Assembly: GCA_964573255.1 (NCBI GenBank)
Contig: CAZNJB010000015.1
Location: forward strand, 1-64,000
Length of the DNA: 64,000 nucleotides
Reading direction: 5' to 3'
Source: CAYNUJ01 sp964573255
GTDB taxonomy: Bacteria; Bacteroidota; Ignavibacteria; Ignavibacteriales; Melioribacteraceae
Part shown: positions 35,661 through 44,740 of the stretch, one piece after another
Numbering within the stretch: the first letter of the stretch is position 1
How the letters are laid out: the number at the start of each line of letters is the position of its first letter
The notes under the pieces: generated by a model
What the model was told of the DNA's origin: nothing
Seen by the model: only the letters and a program-made list of their open reading frames with translations
The model's database searches: none
Translations under genes and position numbers: made by a program

Positions 35661-36363
35661 TTCCGAATTGAACTGCCGCAGCTACTATAGCAGTTTCACT
35701 TCTCAATCGGTTATCCGTAAGTTTAACTAATTCCGCCTTTGGAAAAAGGTTTAATTCCCTTTCCGAAAATCCCCCTTCCGGACCGAAGATTGCAAATATG
35801 GACTTATTATCTTCATTCAAAGATAAATTACTTATACTTTCACCGTGCTGATGAAAAAATAAAATCCTGTCATTATTTTCAATATTGAGTAATGAAAGAT
35901 TTTCAATAAATTCTATATTCGGAAGAAATGCTTGTAAACTCTGCTTCATTGCACTAAAAGCGATTTTATTCCATCTTTTTAATTTTTCGCCTTTTGCAAT
36001 ACTTTTATCCGCTTGATAAATAATAAAATTAGTGATTCCGAGTTCAATACTCTTCTCAATAGCGAATTCAAATCTTTCACTTTTCTTCATCCTCGGAAGT
36101 ACAAAATAAATATTTGAATTCTCGTTTTTGTATTCAATAATTTCGTAACTCTCACAAATCAAATTATCTTTATTAATCTCAATAATTTTGGACATATAAA
36201 TTTCACCTTTACCATCGGTAATCGCAATTTTATCTCCAATCTTATTCCTCATTACTCGGACGCAATGCTTGTGTTCCTCGGAATCTAAAACAATTCGATT
36301 CGATTCAGTATCAATATTTCCGGAATAATATAATTCAATATCAGAAAGAGAAACCTGTCCCAA
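35653..36363 (-). CDS. rsmE: 16S rRNA m3U1498 methyltransferase
   Basis: A 236-residue SPOUT-class methyltransferase that uses AdoMet to methylate U1498 of 16S rRNA. The N-terminal PUA-like domain (1-75) has the EEHKHCVRVMR motif. The C-terminal trefoil-knot domain carries MKKSERFEFAIEKSIELGI, the FAIFGPEGGFSERE AdoMet loop and LRSETAIVAA. It overlaps the Omp85-type gene by 23 bases on the same strand. Confidence 0.93.
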   Translation of the reverse strand: MGQVSLSDIELYYSGNIDTESNRIVLDSEEHKHCVRVMRNKIGDKIAITDGKGEIYMSKIIEINKDNLICESYEIIEYKNENSNIYFVLPRMKKSERFEFAIEKSIELGITNFIIYQADKSIAKGEKLKRWNKIAFSAMKQSLQAFLPNIEFIENLSLLNIENNDRILFFHQHGESISNLSLNEDNKSIFAIFGPEGGFSERELNLFPKAELVKLTDNRLRSETAIVAAAVQFGIK

Positions 36364-37681
36364 TTAATAACTCCGTATTTTTATATTCATCAAATCCCAA
36401 TTCAATACGAAAAGCATTGTGAGGTAAAAATAAAATTATTACGCCAAAACCGTAACCCGAATCGAAATTATTAAAATTCAATCTTTCACCGTTATTGAAG
36501 GTTGTTCCCGCATCTACGAAAGTTTCTAAATTTATACCTATTCTCATAGATGTTAATTTTTGTGGGATCAATGGCAACTTTATCGAAAAATTCCATTCTG
36601 CTAGTATAGGATAAACTATTTCGAAGGAAGACTTTATTAGGTTATCACCTTCGCGATAATCGTTCTGATGACCTCTAACAATCTCTCTATATCCCAAAAA
36701 TGATTTATCGTAATAAGGTAAATTATTTCCGAAAAGATGTCTTGCCGTAAATCGCCATCTTCCAGTTAATTCTTTCCAAATACCTCTATATTCACGAAAA
36801 TCCAAGTTCAGAATATTATAACTGGAAGAATTTAGTCCGAATCCTTTGTGCATAAATTCAAAAACAGTATAAATACCTTCAGTTGAAAACTGCTTTAAGT
36901 TGCGTGTATCATAAAAGTAATTCAGTTTGAGAATCGGATGTCTATCAATTTTTGTTAAAGAAGAAGAAAGTGCATAAAGTCTCTTGTCCGGCTGTTCTAT
37001 ATATTCGTATCCGTATGAAATTGAAAATTCATTAAATTGATTTATTCTTTTCCCTATTCCTAAAATTATACCGTAGGATTTATATGAAAAATTAGATCCA
37101 ATTATTCTTTCAGCGGCTAAACTCTTGTTATTGATATTCATATACCCGGCTGAAAATCGGAACGACAAATCATATTCTTCCGATATAACCGGATTGTAAT
37201 ATGATAGAACATATTTAGGGTCGTAACCAAAACTTGCCATTAAATTTACCGTTTCATTCCTGCCACGGAAATTTTTCCAGAGCAAAATCATTCCAAAAGA
37301 AGCTTTGTCAATGTCGTTATTGTCAAAATTCAAAAACGGGACAGGATAAATGTACCAAGCCTCGTGAACGGATATTTCAACTGTATTTAAATTATTTTCG
37401 ATAATCTTATTCAGTTCAACACGATTAAAAATACCGAGGCTAAAAACTCTTTCTCGATTAAAATTAAGAACCGAATTATTAACAGTATCTCCTACATCGA
37501 AGGTGAGTTCGCGAAGGATGATATATTCTTCCGTAATTTCGTTACCGATAATCCGAATGGAATCTACAACGAAATTTTCCGGTTCGACTTGTGGATAAAC
37601 ATTACTCCATAAAGGAAGGATAAAAAAAAATATATTTATTAACTTCTTGAAATACAATGCTGATGCTCTACTAATATACAT
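36341..37681 (-). CDS. Omp85/BamA-like outer-membrane protein with one POTRA domain
   Basis: A 446-residue protein with a signal peptide (about 10-32), one POTRA domain (about 37-110, with IRIIGNEITEEYIILREL and FSLGIFNRVEL) and a C-terminal 16-strand-type barrel (surface-antigen domain, about 115-446) ending in Phe (IGTGFSF). It is much shorter than BamA, which has several POTRA repeats, so it is probably a secondary Omp85 member such as a TamA-like or lipid/protein insertase. The ATG at 37681 lies inside the preceding gene without a clear ribosome-binding site; a TTG at 37654 is a possible true start. Confidence 0.83.
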   Translation of the reverse strand: MYISRASALYFKKLINIFFFILPLWSNVYPQVEPENFVVDSIRIIGNEITEEYIILRELTFDVGDTVNNSVLNFNRERVFSLGIFNRVELNKIIENNLNTVEISVHEAWYIYPVPFLNFDNNDIDKASFGMILLWKNFRGRNETVNLMASFGYDPKYVLSYYNPVISEEYDLSFRFSAGYMNINNKSLAAERIIGSNFSYKSYGIILGIGKRINQFNEFSISYGYEYIEQPDKRLYALSSSLTKIDRHPILKLNYFYDTRNLKQFSTEGIYTVFEFMHKGFGLNSSSYNILNLDFREYRGIWKELTGRWRFTARHLFGNNLPYYDKSFLGYREIVRGHQNDYREGDNLIKSSFEIVYPILAEWNFSIKLPLIPQKLTSMRIGINLETFVDAGTTFNNGERLNFNNFDSGYGFGVIILFLPHNAFRIELGFDEYKNTELLIGTGFSF

Positions 37682-38040
37682 TTATTTTGAATTGCAATGA
37701 TACCTGCATTTTTAGCAGCTTTAATCGCCTCGTTGTTGACAATTCCAAGTTGAAGCCAAAATACTTTCGGCTTCACTGCTAATACATCCGGAATAATTTC
37801 AGTTACATTTTCTGGTTTTCTGAATACATTGACAATATCAACTTCAAACGGTATTTCGCGCAAATTAGGATAAACATCTATATCGCCGGCTTTTTTTATT
37901 GCCGGATTTACTCCAACTACACGAAAACCATTTCGCAGTAAATATTCTGCAATGTCTCTACTGGGTCTATTGCGGTTATGGGATATTCCCACAACCGCAA
38001 TAGTTTTATACTCTTTGAATAAAGAACAAAGTTCGTCCAT
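37639..38040 (-). CDS. CoA-binding (YccU-like) protein
   Basis: A 133-residue single-domain Rossmann protein of the CoA_binding family. From the ATG at 38040, just after the gcvP stop, it begins MDELCSLFKEYKTIAVVG, then SHNRNRPSRDIAEYLL and GVNPA, and ends with the WLQLGI and NKCILVEHQH segments. The family binds CoA or acyl-CoA in vitro; the physiological job is unclear. An upstream in-frame start at 38073 would overlap gcvP and is less likely. Confidence 0.88.
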   Translation of the reverse strand: MDELCSLFKEYKTIAVVGISHNRNRPSRDIAEYLLRNGFRVVGVNPAIKKAGDIDVYPNLREIPFEVDIVNVFRKPENVTEIIPDVLAVKPKVFWLQLGIVNNEAIKAAKNAGIIAIQNKCILVEHQHCISRS

Positions 38041-38042
38041 AA

Positions 38043-40904
38043 TTAATCCATATATTCTTCTACCGGTAAACAAGAACAGACCAAATTTCTGTCTCCGTAT
38101 GCATTATCAACCCTAGCAACATACGACCAAAATTTGTTCTCTCTAACATATTCCAAAGGATAAACCGCCTTTTCACGGCTATAACAATGCTCCCATTTCT
38201 CTTGAATGATATCGGTAATAGTATGCGGAGCATTCTTTAACGGATTATCTACTTTATCGTAAACTCCGTTTACCACATCTTCTATTTCTTGTCTGATGGA
38301 AATCATAGCTTCAACAAAACGGTCCAATTCTGCTTTAGATTCACTTTCAGTCGGTTCTACCATTAAAGTACCCGCAACGGGGAACGAAACGGTGGGTGCA
38401 TGAAAACCGTAATCCATCAACCTCTTAGCAACATCTTCGCACTCTATATTTGCTGTATGCTTGAATTCACGCAAATCGAAAATTAATTCGTGTGCGCAAT
38501 AACCGGTTTTACCTGTATAAAGTACTTTATAATATGGCGCCAGCTTAACTCTTAGATAATTAGCATTTAGAATTGCCATTTCAGTGCATTTTTTAAGTCC
38601 GCTTCCCCCATTCATTTTAATATATCCGTATGAAATCGGGAGAATGCTGGCACTTCCAAAAGGAGCAGCAGAAACAGGATTAATTCCGGTTTCATTCAAT
38701 TTAACCAATGGGTGCGAAGGTAAAAACGGAACTAAATGCTCGGCAACGCCAATGGGACCAACTCCCGGTCCTCCTCCTCCGTGAGGAATGGCAAATGTTT
38801 TATGTAAATTCAAATGGCAAACATCGGCGCCAATAGATGCCGGACTAGTTATTCCAACTTGGGCATTCATATTTGCTCCGTCCATATAAACCTGTCCGCC
38901 ATTTTGATGAATTATATCGCATATTAGTCTTATTTCCGTCTCAAATACCCCGTGTGTTGAAGGGTATGTAACCATAAGCGCCGAAAGATTATCTTTATTT
39001 TCTTCGGCTTTCTTTTTCAAATCTTCTATATCAATATTTCCGTCTTCATCACAAGATACAATCACAACTTTATTTCCGGCCATAACTGCGCTTGCTGGAT
39101 TTGTACCATGAGCTGAAGAAGGTATAATAACAATATTACGGTGTCCTTCTCCACGAGATTTATGATATTCCCTGATAACCATTAAACCGGTATACTCTCC
39201 TTGAGCGCCTGAATTTGGCTGGAAAGATATAGCGGCAAATCCTGTAATCTGCTTTAGCTCTTCTTCCAATTCACTCAAAATTTGATAATATCCTTCTGCT
39301 TGTTCTTTCGGTGCAAAAGGATGAATTTTACCAAATTCCGGCCATGAAATCGGAATCATTTCAGATGCTGCATTTAATTTCATAGTACAAGAACCGAGAG
39401 ATATCATTGAATGCATCAGCGAAAGATCTCGGTTCTCAAGTTTCTTGATATATCTCATCATTTCGGTTTCCGAATGATAAGAATTAAAGACAGGATGAGT
39501 TAAAAATGGACTCTGGCGTTTAAGTTCATCGGGAATCGTATCTCCGTTACTTATTTCCAGAATAGAACCGTTAACAGCATCGGCAAAAATCTGTGCTATT
39601 TCCAATATTTCTTTTTCGGTTGATTCTTCGTTAACGGATATTCCAATAAAATAATCATCAAAGTATCTGAAGTTATAATTCTTCTCTAACGCATATTTTT
39701 TAATCAGCTCTGATTGTTCTTTGGTAACCTTTATTTTAAGGGTATCAAAGAAATATCGGTTTACTTGTTCGTATCCGATATTAGTAATATATGAGTTTAA
39801 TTTCGATGTCAATTCATTTACAAATTCGGCAATCTTTTTAATTCCCGATTGTCCATGATATACAGCATACATGCCGGCCATAATGGCAAGTAAAACTTGG
39901 GAAGTACAAATATTACTGGTTGCACGTTCTCTCTTAATGTGCTGTTCCCTTGTCTGAAGAGCCATTCTTAATGCTCTATTGCCATGTCTGTCTACTGAAA
40001 TCCCTATAATCCTTCCCGGAATTGCTCTCTTAAATTCTTCTTTAGTTGCAAAATAAGCTGCATGAGGACCACCGAAACCGATAGGGATTCCAAATCTTTG
40101 TGTACTGCCAACTGCTACATCTGCACCTAACTCTCCCGGAGGAGTTAATAATGCCAAAGCTAAAATATCTGCGGCAATTATAACTTTTATACCTTTCTCT
40201 TTTGCAGAAGCAATCAATTTTCTGTAATCTCGTATTTCTCCGTTTGAATCAGGATATTGTAAAATCAAACCAAATACATCATCTGAGAAATCTTCTTCCG
40301 ATATATTGCTGATCACCAATTCAATATTTCTCGGTTCTGCTCTATTTTCGAGAACACCTAAAGTCTGCGGAAAAATATTCCGGTCAACTAAGAATTTACC
40401 GGCATTTCTCTTTGCACCTTTTCTTGTTCCCCAAAACATTAACATTCCTTCGGCAGCTGCCGTAGCTTCATCCAGCAAAGATGCATTTGCCAGGGGAAGA
40501 CCGGTTAAATCAGCTATCATTGTTTGGAAATTCAACAATGCTTCTAATCTGCCTTGGGAAATCTCAGCCTGATAAGGAGTATATTGCGTGTACCAGCCCG
40601 GATTTTCAAGAATATTTCTTAAAATAACGGAAGGGGTTTTTGTGGGATAGTATCCTAACCCAATGTAATTTTTAAACAATTTGTTTTTAGAAGCTATATT
40701 CCAGATATGCTCCAAAAACTCGGTTTCACTGAGAGCACCTTCAATCTTTAATTCCTCTTCTAATCTAATATCTGAGGGTACTGTTCTATCAATAAGTTCC
40801 TCTAATGAAGCAACCCCAATTTCATCCAACATCAACTTAACGTCATCTTCTCGCGGACCAATATGGCGCCACATAAACTTATCATAATGATTAATATGTT
40901 TCAT
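38043..40904 (-). CDS. gcvP: Glycine dehydrogenase (decarboxylating), P-protein
   Basis: The P-protein of the glycine cleavage system, a PLP enzyme that decarboxylates glycine and passes aminomethyl to the H-protein. The single-chain form of 953 residues starts at the ATG at 40904, preceded by GGAGAC; the GTG at 40928 is less likely. HIGPREDDV opens the protein, the first domain has QTREQHIKRERATSNICT, and the second has SLGSCTMKLNAA and the PLP lysine in LNLHKTFAIPHGGGGPG. gcvT and gcvH are not in the window, and no glycine riboswitch fits the short 91-base gap upstream. Confidence 0.95.
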   Translation of the reverse strand: MKHINHYDKFMWRHIGPREDDVKLMLDEIGVASLEELIDRTVPSDIRLEEELKIEGALSETEFLEHIWNIASKNKLFKNYIGLGYYPTKTPSVILRNILENPGWYTQYTPYQAEISQGRLEALLNFQTMIADLTGLPLANASLLDEATAAAEGMLMFWGTRKGAKRNAGKFLVDRNIFPQTLGVLENRAEPRNIELVISNISEEDFSDDVFGLILQYPDSNGEIRDYRKLIASAKEKGIKVIIAADILALALLTPPGELGADVAVGSTQRFGIPIGFGGPHAAYFATKEEFKRAIPGRIIGISVDRHGNRALRMALQTREQHIKRERATSNICTSQVLLAIMAGMYAVYHGQSGIKKIAEFVNELTSKLNSYITNIGYEQVNRYFFDTLKIKVTKEQSELIKKYALEKNYNFRYFDDYFIGISVNEESTEKEILEIAQIFADAVNGSILEISNGDTIPDELKRQSPFLTHPVFNSYHSETEMMRYIKKLENRDLSLMHSMISLGSCTMKLNAASEMIPISWPEFGKIHPFAPKEQAEGYYQILSELEEELKQITGFAAISFQPNSGAQGEYTGLMVIREYHKSRGEGHRNIVIIPSSAHGTNPASAVMAGNKVVIVSCDEDGNIDIEDLKKKAEENKDNLSALMVTYPSTHGVFETEIRLICDIIHQNGGQVYMDGANMNAQVGITSPASIGADVCHLNLHKTFAIPHGGGGPGVGPIGVAEHLVPFLPSHPLVKLNETGINPVSAAPFGSASILPISYGYIKMNGGSGLKKCTEMAILNANYLRVKLAPYYKVLYTGKTGYCAHELIFDLREFKHTANIECEDVAKRLMDYGFHAPTVSFPVAGTLMVEPTESESKAELDRFVEAMISIRQEIEDVVNGVYDKVDNPLKNAPHTITDIIQEKWEHCYSREKAVYPLEYVRENKFWSYVARVDNAYGDRNLVCSCLPVEEYMD

Positions 40905-40995
40905 AAAGTCTCCGAATAGTATACACAATTTGAAAAATATTCAATTGGTAAATATAAATAAAAGTTTATTCCTTGCTAAAGGATGTGGGGAAAGA

Positions 40996-41754
40996 TTATT
41001 GATTTTCTCTAAGATAATTTAGGGCCATAAAAGCCGCCTTCTGTTCCGCAGCTTTCTTACTTTTGCCCATACCCTCTCCCATTTCTTTATCGCCGATAAA
41101 AACTTTTGCTACAAAGGTTTTATTATGCTCAGGTCCTTCCGCATCGGCAATTTTATAAACTGGTGGAGTGATTTTAAGGGAATGAGTTAATTCCAGTAGC
41201 TGTCCTTTATAATTCTTATCGACAATAAGTTCACCCGATTTGTAATTTGGTTCGATCAGAGTTCTGAGGAGAAATTTCTCTGCGGTTTTTAACCCCTTAT
41301 CAAGATAAATTGCGCCTGTGATGGCTTCGTAGGAATCGGAAACAATTGTTTTCAAACCTTCCAGATTATCGCCTAAAAAATTTCTTTTGAAATAAACTAA
41401 ATCTTCCAAACCGATTCTCTTAGCAGCATCAGCAAGCGCTTGTTTATCTACTAGATGCGATCTAGTTTTTGTCAAAAAACCTTCGCCTTTATTAGGATAT
41501 GTTTTGAAGAGAAACTCCCCTACTACTAAATCCAGAACAGCATCACCGAGATACTCCAGTCTCTCATTCGACTTATTCAACTCTTCTTCCACATCCGTAT
41601 AAGAACGGTGTGTAAGAGCCTTTAAATAGTAATCCGGCTTATCAATTCTATAGCCCAATATCTTCTCTAATGAAGATATTGTTTCAGAAAATTTTTGATA
41701 TTTCGATGATTGACTAAACTTCCGGATTTTCTGAAGGAAGTTTCTGATTAACAT
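40996..41754 (-). CDS. rnc: Ribonuclease III
   Basis: A double-strand-specific endoribonuclease for rRNA and mRNA processing. The 252-residue protein has the catalytic signature NERLEYLGDAVLDLVVGEF with its acidic residues, a second acidic site (SDSYEAITGAIYLD), and a double-stranded RNA-binding domain at about 178-250 with the final GKSKKAAEQKAA helix. A 20-residue basic N-terminal extension is present. It closes the fatty-acid cluster, ten bases after fabF, a widespread arrangement. Confidence 0.95.
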   Translation of the reverse strand: MLIRNFLQKIRKFSQSSKYQKFSETISSLEKILGYRIDKPDYYLKALTHRSYTDVEEELNKSNERLEYLGDAVLDLVVGEFLFKTYPNKGEGFLTKTRSHLVDKQALADAAKRIGLEDLVYFKRNFLGDNLEGLKTIVSDSYEAITGAIYLDKGLKTAEKFLLRTLIEPNYKSGELIVDKNYKGQLLELTHSLKITPPVYKIADAEGPEHNKTFVAKVFIGDKEMGEGMGKSKKAAEQKAAFMALNYLRENQ

Positions 41755-41764
41755 CTACTATTAA

Positions 41765-43003
41765 CTATATTTTTTTAAATAATAATGAAGCATTATGCCC
41801 GCCAAACCCAAAAGTATTGGAAAGTGCATAATTAACTTCTTTTTCTAATGGCGTTTTGGGACAATAATTCAAATCACATTCAGGTGAAGGTTCATCCAAA
41901 TTGATTGTTGGCGGTATTACAGAATTTGCAATCGCCAATATTGAAGCAACAGCTTCCACTGCACCTGCTGCACCCAATAAGTGTCCAGTCATAGATTTAG
42001 TTGAACTTACGACTAAATCATATGCATGATCTCCGAAAACTGTCTTAATAGCTTCGGTTTCGTTTTTATCGTTTAACGGTGTCGAAGTACCGTGAGCGTT
42101 TATATAATCAACTTCTTCAGGATTAATTCCGGCATCGCGAATTGCTTCTCTCATACTTCTAACAGCACCTTCTCCTCCCGGTGCAGGAGCTGTGATATGG
42201 AATGCATCCCCAGTTAATCCAACACCAACAACTTCAGCATAAATTTTTGCACCGCGCTTTTTAGCGCTTTCATATTCTTCGAGAATTAATGTTCCACTTC
42301 CCTCACCCATTACAAAACCGTTTCTATCCTTGTCGAAAGGTCTGGAAGCTTCTAAATATCTATCATTCCATGTGGATAGTGCCCTTGCTGAATTAAAACC
42401 GGAAATTGACATTGGTGTAATTGATGCTTCTGAACCACCTGTAAGCATATAATCCGCACTACCGCGCTGAATTAAAATGAATGCATCGGCAATAGCGTGA
42501 GAAGAAGTTGCACAAGCCGAAGTTGTGGCATAATTTGGCCCCTTTAGTCCGTATTTAATGGATATTTGTCCAGCAGCAATATCAGAAATCATCATTGGGA
42601 CGAAGAAAGGACTAACCTTGCGGGCACCGCCATTAACAAATGCCGTATGCTGTTTTTCGAAAGTGCCCATTCCGCCGATTCCACTTCCATAAACAACGCC
42701 GAATCTCTCTCTATCAATTTTATCCAGTTCAATTCCGGAATCTTTGATAGCCTCTTGAGCAGTAACCATTGCATAATGAGTAAAAGGGTCCATCCTTTTG
42801 GCTTCTTTAATTTCAAGATATTCAGATAAATCAAAATTTTTAATTTCGCAAGCAAATTTGGTGGTAAAATCAGAAGCGTCAAATTTAGTTATTAAATTTG
42901 CACCACTTTTACCTTCCATCATACTGTTCCAAAACTCTTCGGTATTATTTCCAATTGGAGTTAAAACTCCAATACCAGTTATAACTACTCGCCTTTTACT
43001 CAT
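41765..43003 (-). CDS. fabF: 3-oxoacyl-ACP synthase II
   Basis: The elongating beta-ketoacyl-ACP synthase. The 412-residue protein has the thiolase fold with the nucleophile C164 in TTSACATSSHA, the two active-site His residues in NAHGTSTPLND and STKSMTGHLLGAAG, and the terminal NTFGFGGHNASLLF. It follows acpP after a 121-base gap that holds a large inverted repeat. Confidence 0.96.
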   Translation of the reverse strand: MSKRRVVITGIGVLTPIGNNTEEFWNSMMEGKSGANLITKFDASDFTTKFACEIKNFDLSEYLEIKEAKRMDPFTHYAMVTAQEAIKDSGIELDKIDRERFGVVYGSGIGGMGTFEKQHTAFVNGGARKVSPFFVPMMISDIAAGQISIKYGLKGPNYATTSACATSSHAIADAFILIQRGSADYMLTGGSEASITPMSISGFNSARALSTWNDRYLEASRPFDKDRNGFVMGEGSGTLILEEYESAKKRGAKIYAEVVGVGLTGDAFHITAPAPGGEGAVRSMREAIRDAGINPEEVDYINAHGTSTPLNDKNETEAIKTVFGDHAYDLVVSSTKSMTGHLLGAAGAVEAVASILAIANSVIPPTINLDEPSPECDLNYCPKTPLEKEVNYALSNTFGFGGHNASLLFKKI

Positions 43004-43046
43004 ATTATCCTCTTAATATTTTCACAAACTATCGCTTTAGGTTAAA

Positions 43047-43104
43047 GGGCTGTCCGGTATTATTTATTCCATTCAAAAAAAGAAAACATAATACGGAACA
43101 GCCC
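43047..43104 (-). repeat. Long imperfect inverted repeat between acpP and fabF
   Basis: Arms of 16 bases (43047-43062 and 43089-43104) match at 14 positions, closing with GGGCTGT/ACAGCCC, around a 26-base AT-rich loop. In the mRNA read from the minus strand it would form a strong stem-loop about 20 bases after the acpP stop. No T-run of terminator type follows. It could stabilise or process the acpP transcript or partly stop transcription before fabF. Confidence 0.65.
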
Positions 43105-43124
43105 GAAATAAACGTATATCGGAA

Positions 43125-43361
43125 TTAGTTGTTGACTTTTTCTTTCAAATAGCTAATTGCATCACCAACGGTTGCAATTTTTTCAGCATCTTCATCAGGA
43201 ATTGAAATATTGAATTCAGATTCGAATCCCATTACCAATTCAACTATATCAAGTGAATCAGCTCCTAAATCATTTGTAAAAGAAGCTTCTGGAGTAATTT
43301 GAGATTCTTCAACTCCGAGTTTATCGATAATTATTTCTTTTACTTTTGCCTCGAGATCCAT
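43125..43361 (-). CDS. acpP: Acyl carrier protein
   Basis: A 78-residue acidic four-helix protein that carries growing fatty acyl chains on a 4'-phosphopantetheine arm attached to S36 in the motif DLGADSLDIVELVM. Size and acidity are typical. It lies between fabG and fabF as in many bacteria. The 46 bases from fabG and the hairpin after it suggest transcript processing that could raise its level. Confidence 0.97.
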   Translation of the reverse strand: MDLEAKVKEIIIDKLGVEESQITPEASFTNDLGADSLDIVELVMGFESEFNISIPDEDAEKIATVGDAISYLKEKVNN

Positions 43362-43407
43362 TTGTTTCTCCTATTTTAATTAGTGAAAAAATGTTATTTA
43401 TGAAATT

Positions 43408-44148
43408 TTACATTACCATTCCGCCGTCGACGGTGATAACTTGTCCTGTAATATAACTTGCTTCATCGGAAGCTAAAAATTTAACGACATTTGCTATATC
43501 TTCTCCTTTACCTATTCTTTTTAAAGGAATATTTTCCAGCAAAGCACTTCTTTGTTCTTCGTTTAATGCCTCAGTCATATCAGTTTCTATAAATCCCGGA
43601 GCAATAACATTTGCCCTGATATTTCTTGATGCAAATTCCTTTGCAGTCGATTTTGTAAATCCAATTATTCCCGCTTTTGAGGCTGCGTAATTAGCTTGAC
43701 CAGCATTGCCAGTTAAGCCAACAACGGAAGATATATTTATGATACTTCCGCTTCTTTGTTTTAACATTGTTCTGATTGCTGCTTTAGTAAAATTGAAAAC
43801 ACTCTTTAAATTTGCAGCTAAAACTTGATCAAAATCCTGTTCGGTCATTCTAAGTAATAAATTATCCCTTGTTATACCGGCATTATTTACAAGAATATCC
43901 AACCCACCCAAGAGTCCAATTGCCTCGTTGACAACTTCATTTGCTTGGGCAAAATCTGAAACATCAGCATGTAAAGCGTAAACATTTACATTATCGCCGG
44001 ATAATTTTTCTGCCAATTGTTTGGCTGCAGCTTCTGAACTGCGGTAAATAAATACGACGTCAGCAAATCCGTCCTGAACAAATTTTTCAACAATCGATTT
44101 TCCAATTCCGCGTGAACCGCCGGTAATTAAAGCTTTTTTCTTATTCAA
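43408..44148 (-). CDS. fabG: 3-oxoacyl-ACP reductase
   Basis: A short-chain dehydrogenase that reduces beta-ketoacyl-ACP with NADPH. The TGGSRGIG cofactor loop, NNAGITRDNLLLRM, the catalytic Ser in INISSVVGLTG and YAASKAG (Tyr and Lys) are present, and the C-terminal ASYITGQVITVDGGM is complete. I place the start at the TTG at 44148 because GGAG lies at a good distance and the protein then begins MNKKKALITGG; a start at 44190 would add 14 unusual residues. It overlaps the DUF3109 gene end by eight bases. Confidence 0.95.
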   Translation of the reverse strand: MNKKKALITGGSRGIGKSIVEKFVQDGFADVVFIYRSSEAAAKQLAEKLSGDNVNVYALHADVSDFAQANEVVNEAIGLLGGLDILVNNAGITRDNLLLRMTEQDFDQVLAANLKSVFNFTKAAIRTMLKQRSGSIINISSVVGLTGNAGQANYAASKAGIIGFTKSTAKEFASRNIRANVIAPGFIETDMTEALNEEQRSALLENIPLKRIGKGEDIANVVKFLASDEASYITGQVITVDGGMVM

Positions 44149-44740
44149 CTTTTTCTCCAATTGACGATAAATATTCCTTCCTATATTCAACTAATTCTTC
44201 GAAACCATCTTCTCCAAGAAGAAATTTTAATTCTTCGCGACAAGTTTCAAACAAAGTTGAAGATTGATTTTCCGCTTTATTGCAATAATGCATTCTAGCT
44301 AAATGCTCGTCATCGAGCGTAATTGTATCTTCATAAATAACTAAAGGAAATAATATACAATAAAGTGGTTTATATTTCCACTTATCTTCACCTTTATTCA
44401 TAGCCAGTTTTTGTAAAGAGCAAAACCCTTGTTTGTCGAGGAATACACATTTTCCGTTATATAATTCAGTCCCAACGGCTATCCCCGACTCAAAATCCTC
44501 ATCCTCCTCAGGCGGCTCAAACCACTTATTTACATCTTTGGTTTGAGAGTCATCCATTATTTCAATTATCTCATCTTTGAGCTCAATAATCTTATCATAT
44601 TCGTATTTATCGGTATAAACTCCGTAATAACAACATTCTCCCGAACAAACACAAACATCACAAGAACGAACAAATTTATGTGTAAAAATTATTGGATCAA
44701 TCCAATAATCGCCAATAACTTTCGTTACATTATCCGACAT
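44141..44740 (-). CDS. Cysteine-rich DUF3109/YkgJ-like protein
   Basis: A 199-residue soluble protein with many cysteines: C27, C30, C32, C36 and C37 near the N-terminus, then NGKCVFLDKQGFCSLQ, YCILFPL and HYCNKA. This pattern is that of DUF3109, related to the YkgJ-type zinc- or iron-chelating proteins. A bound metal or Fe-S cluster is likely but not proven. It overlaps fabD by one base and fabG by eight, inside a cluster that in most bacteria runs fabD-fabG without an insertion. Confidence 0.8.
   Translation of the reverse strand: MSDNVTKVIGDYWIDPIIFTHKFVRSCDVCVCSGECCYYGVYTDKYEYDKIIELKDEIIEIMDDSQTKDVNKWFEPPEEDEDFESGIAVGTELYNGKCVFLDKQGFCSLQKLAMNKGEDKWKYKPLYCILFPLVIYEDTITLDDEHLARMHYCNKAENQSSTLFETCREELKFLLGEDGFEELVEYRKEYLSSIGEKVE

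Noticed and set aside
40905..40995. Glycine riboswitch ahead of gcvP
   Set aside because: The 91-base gap to rnc is AT-rich and too short, with none of the conserved aptamer segments.
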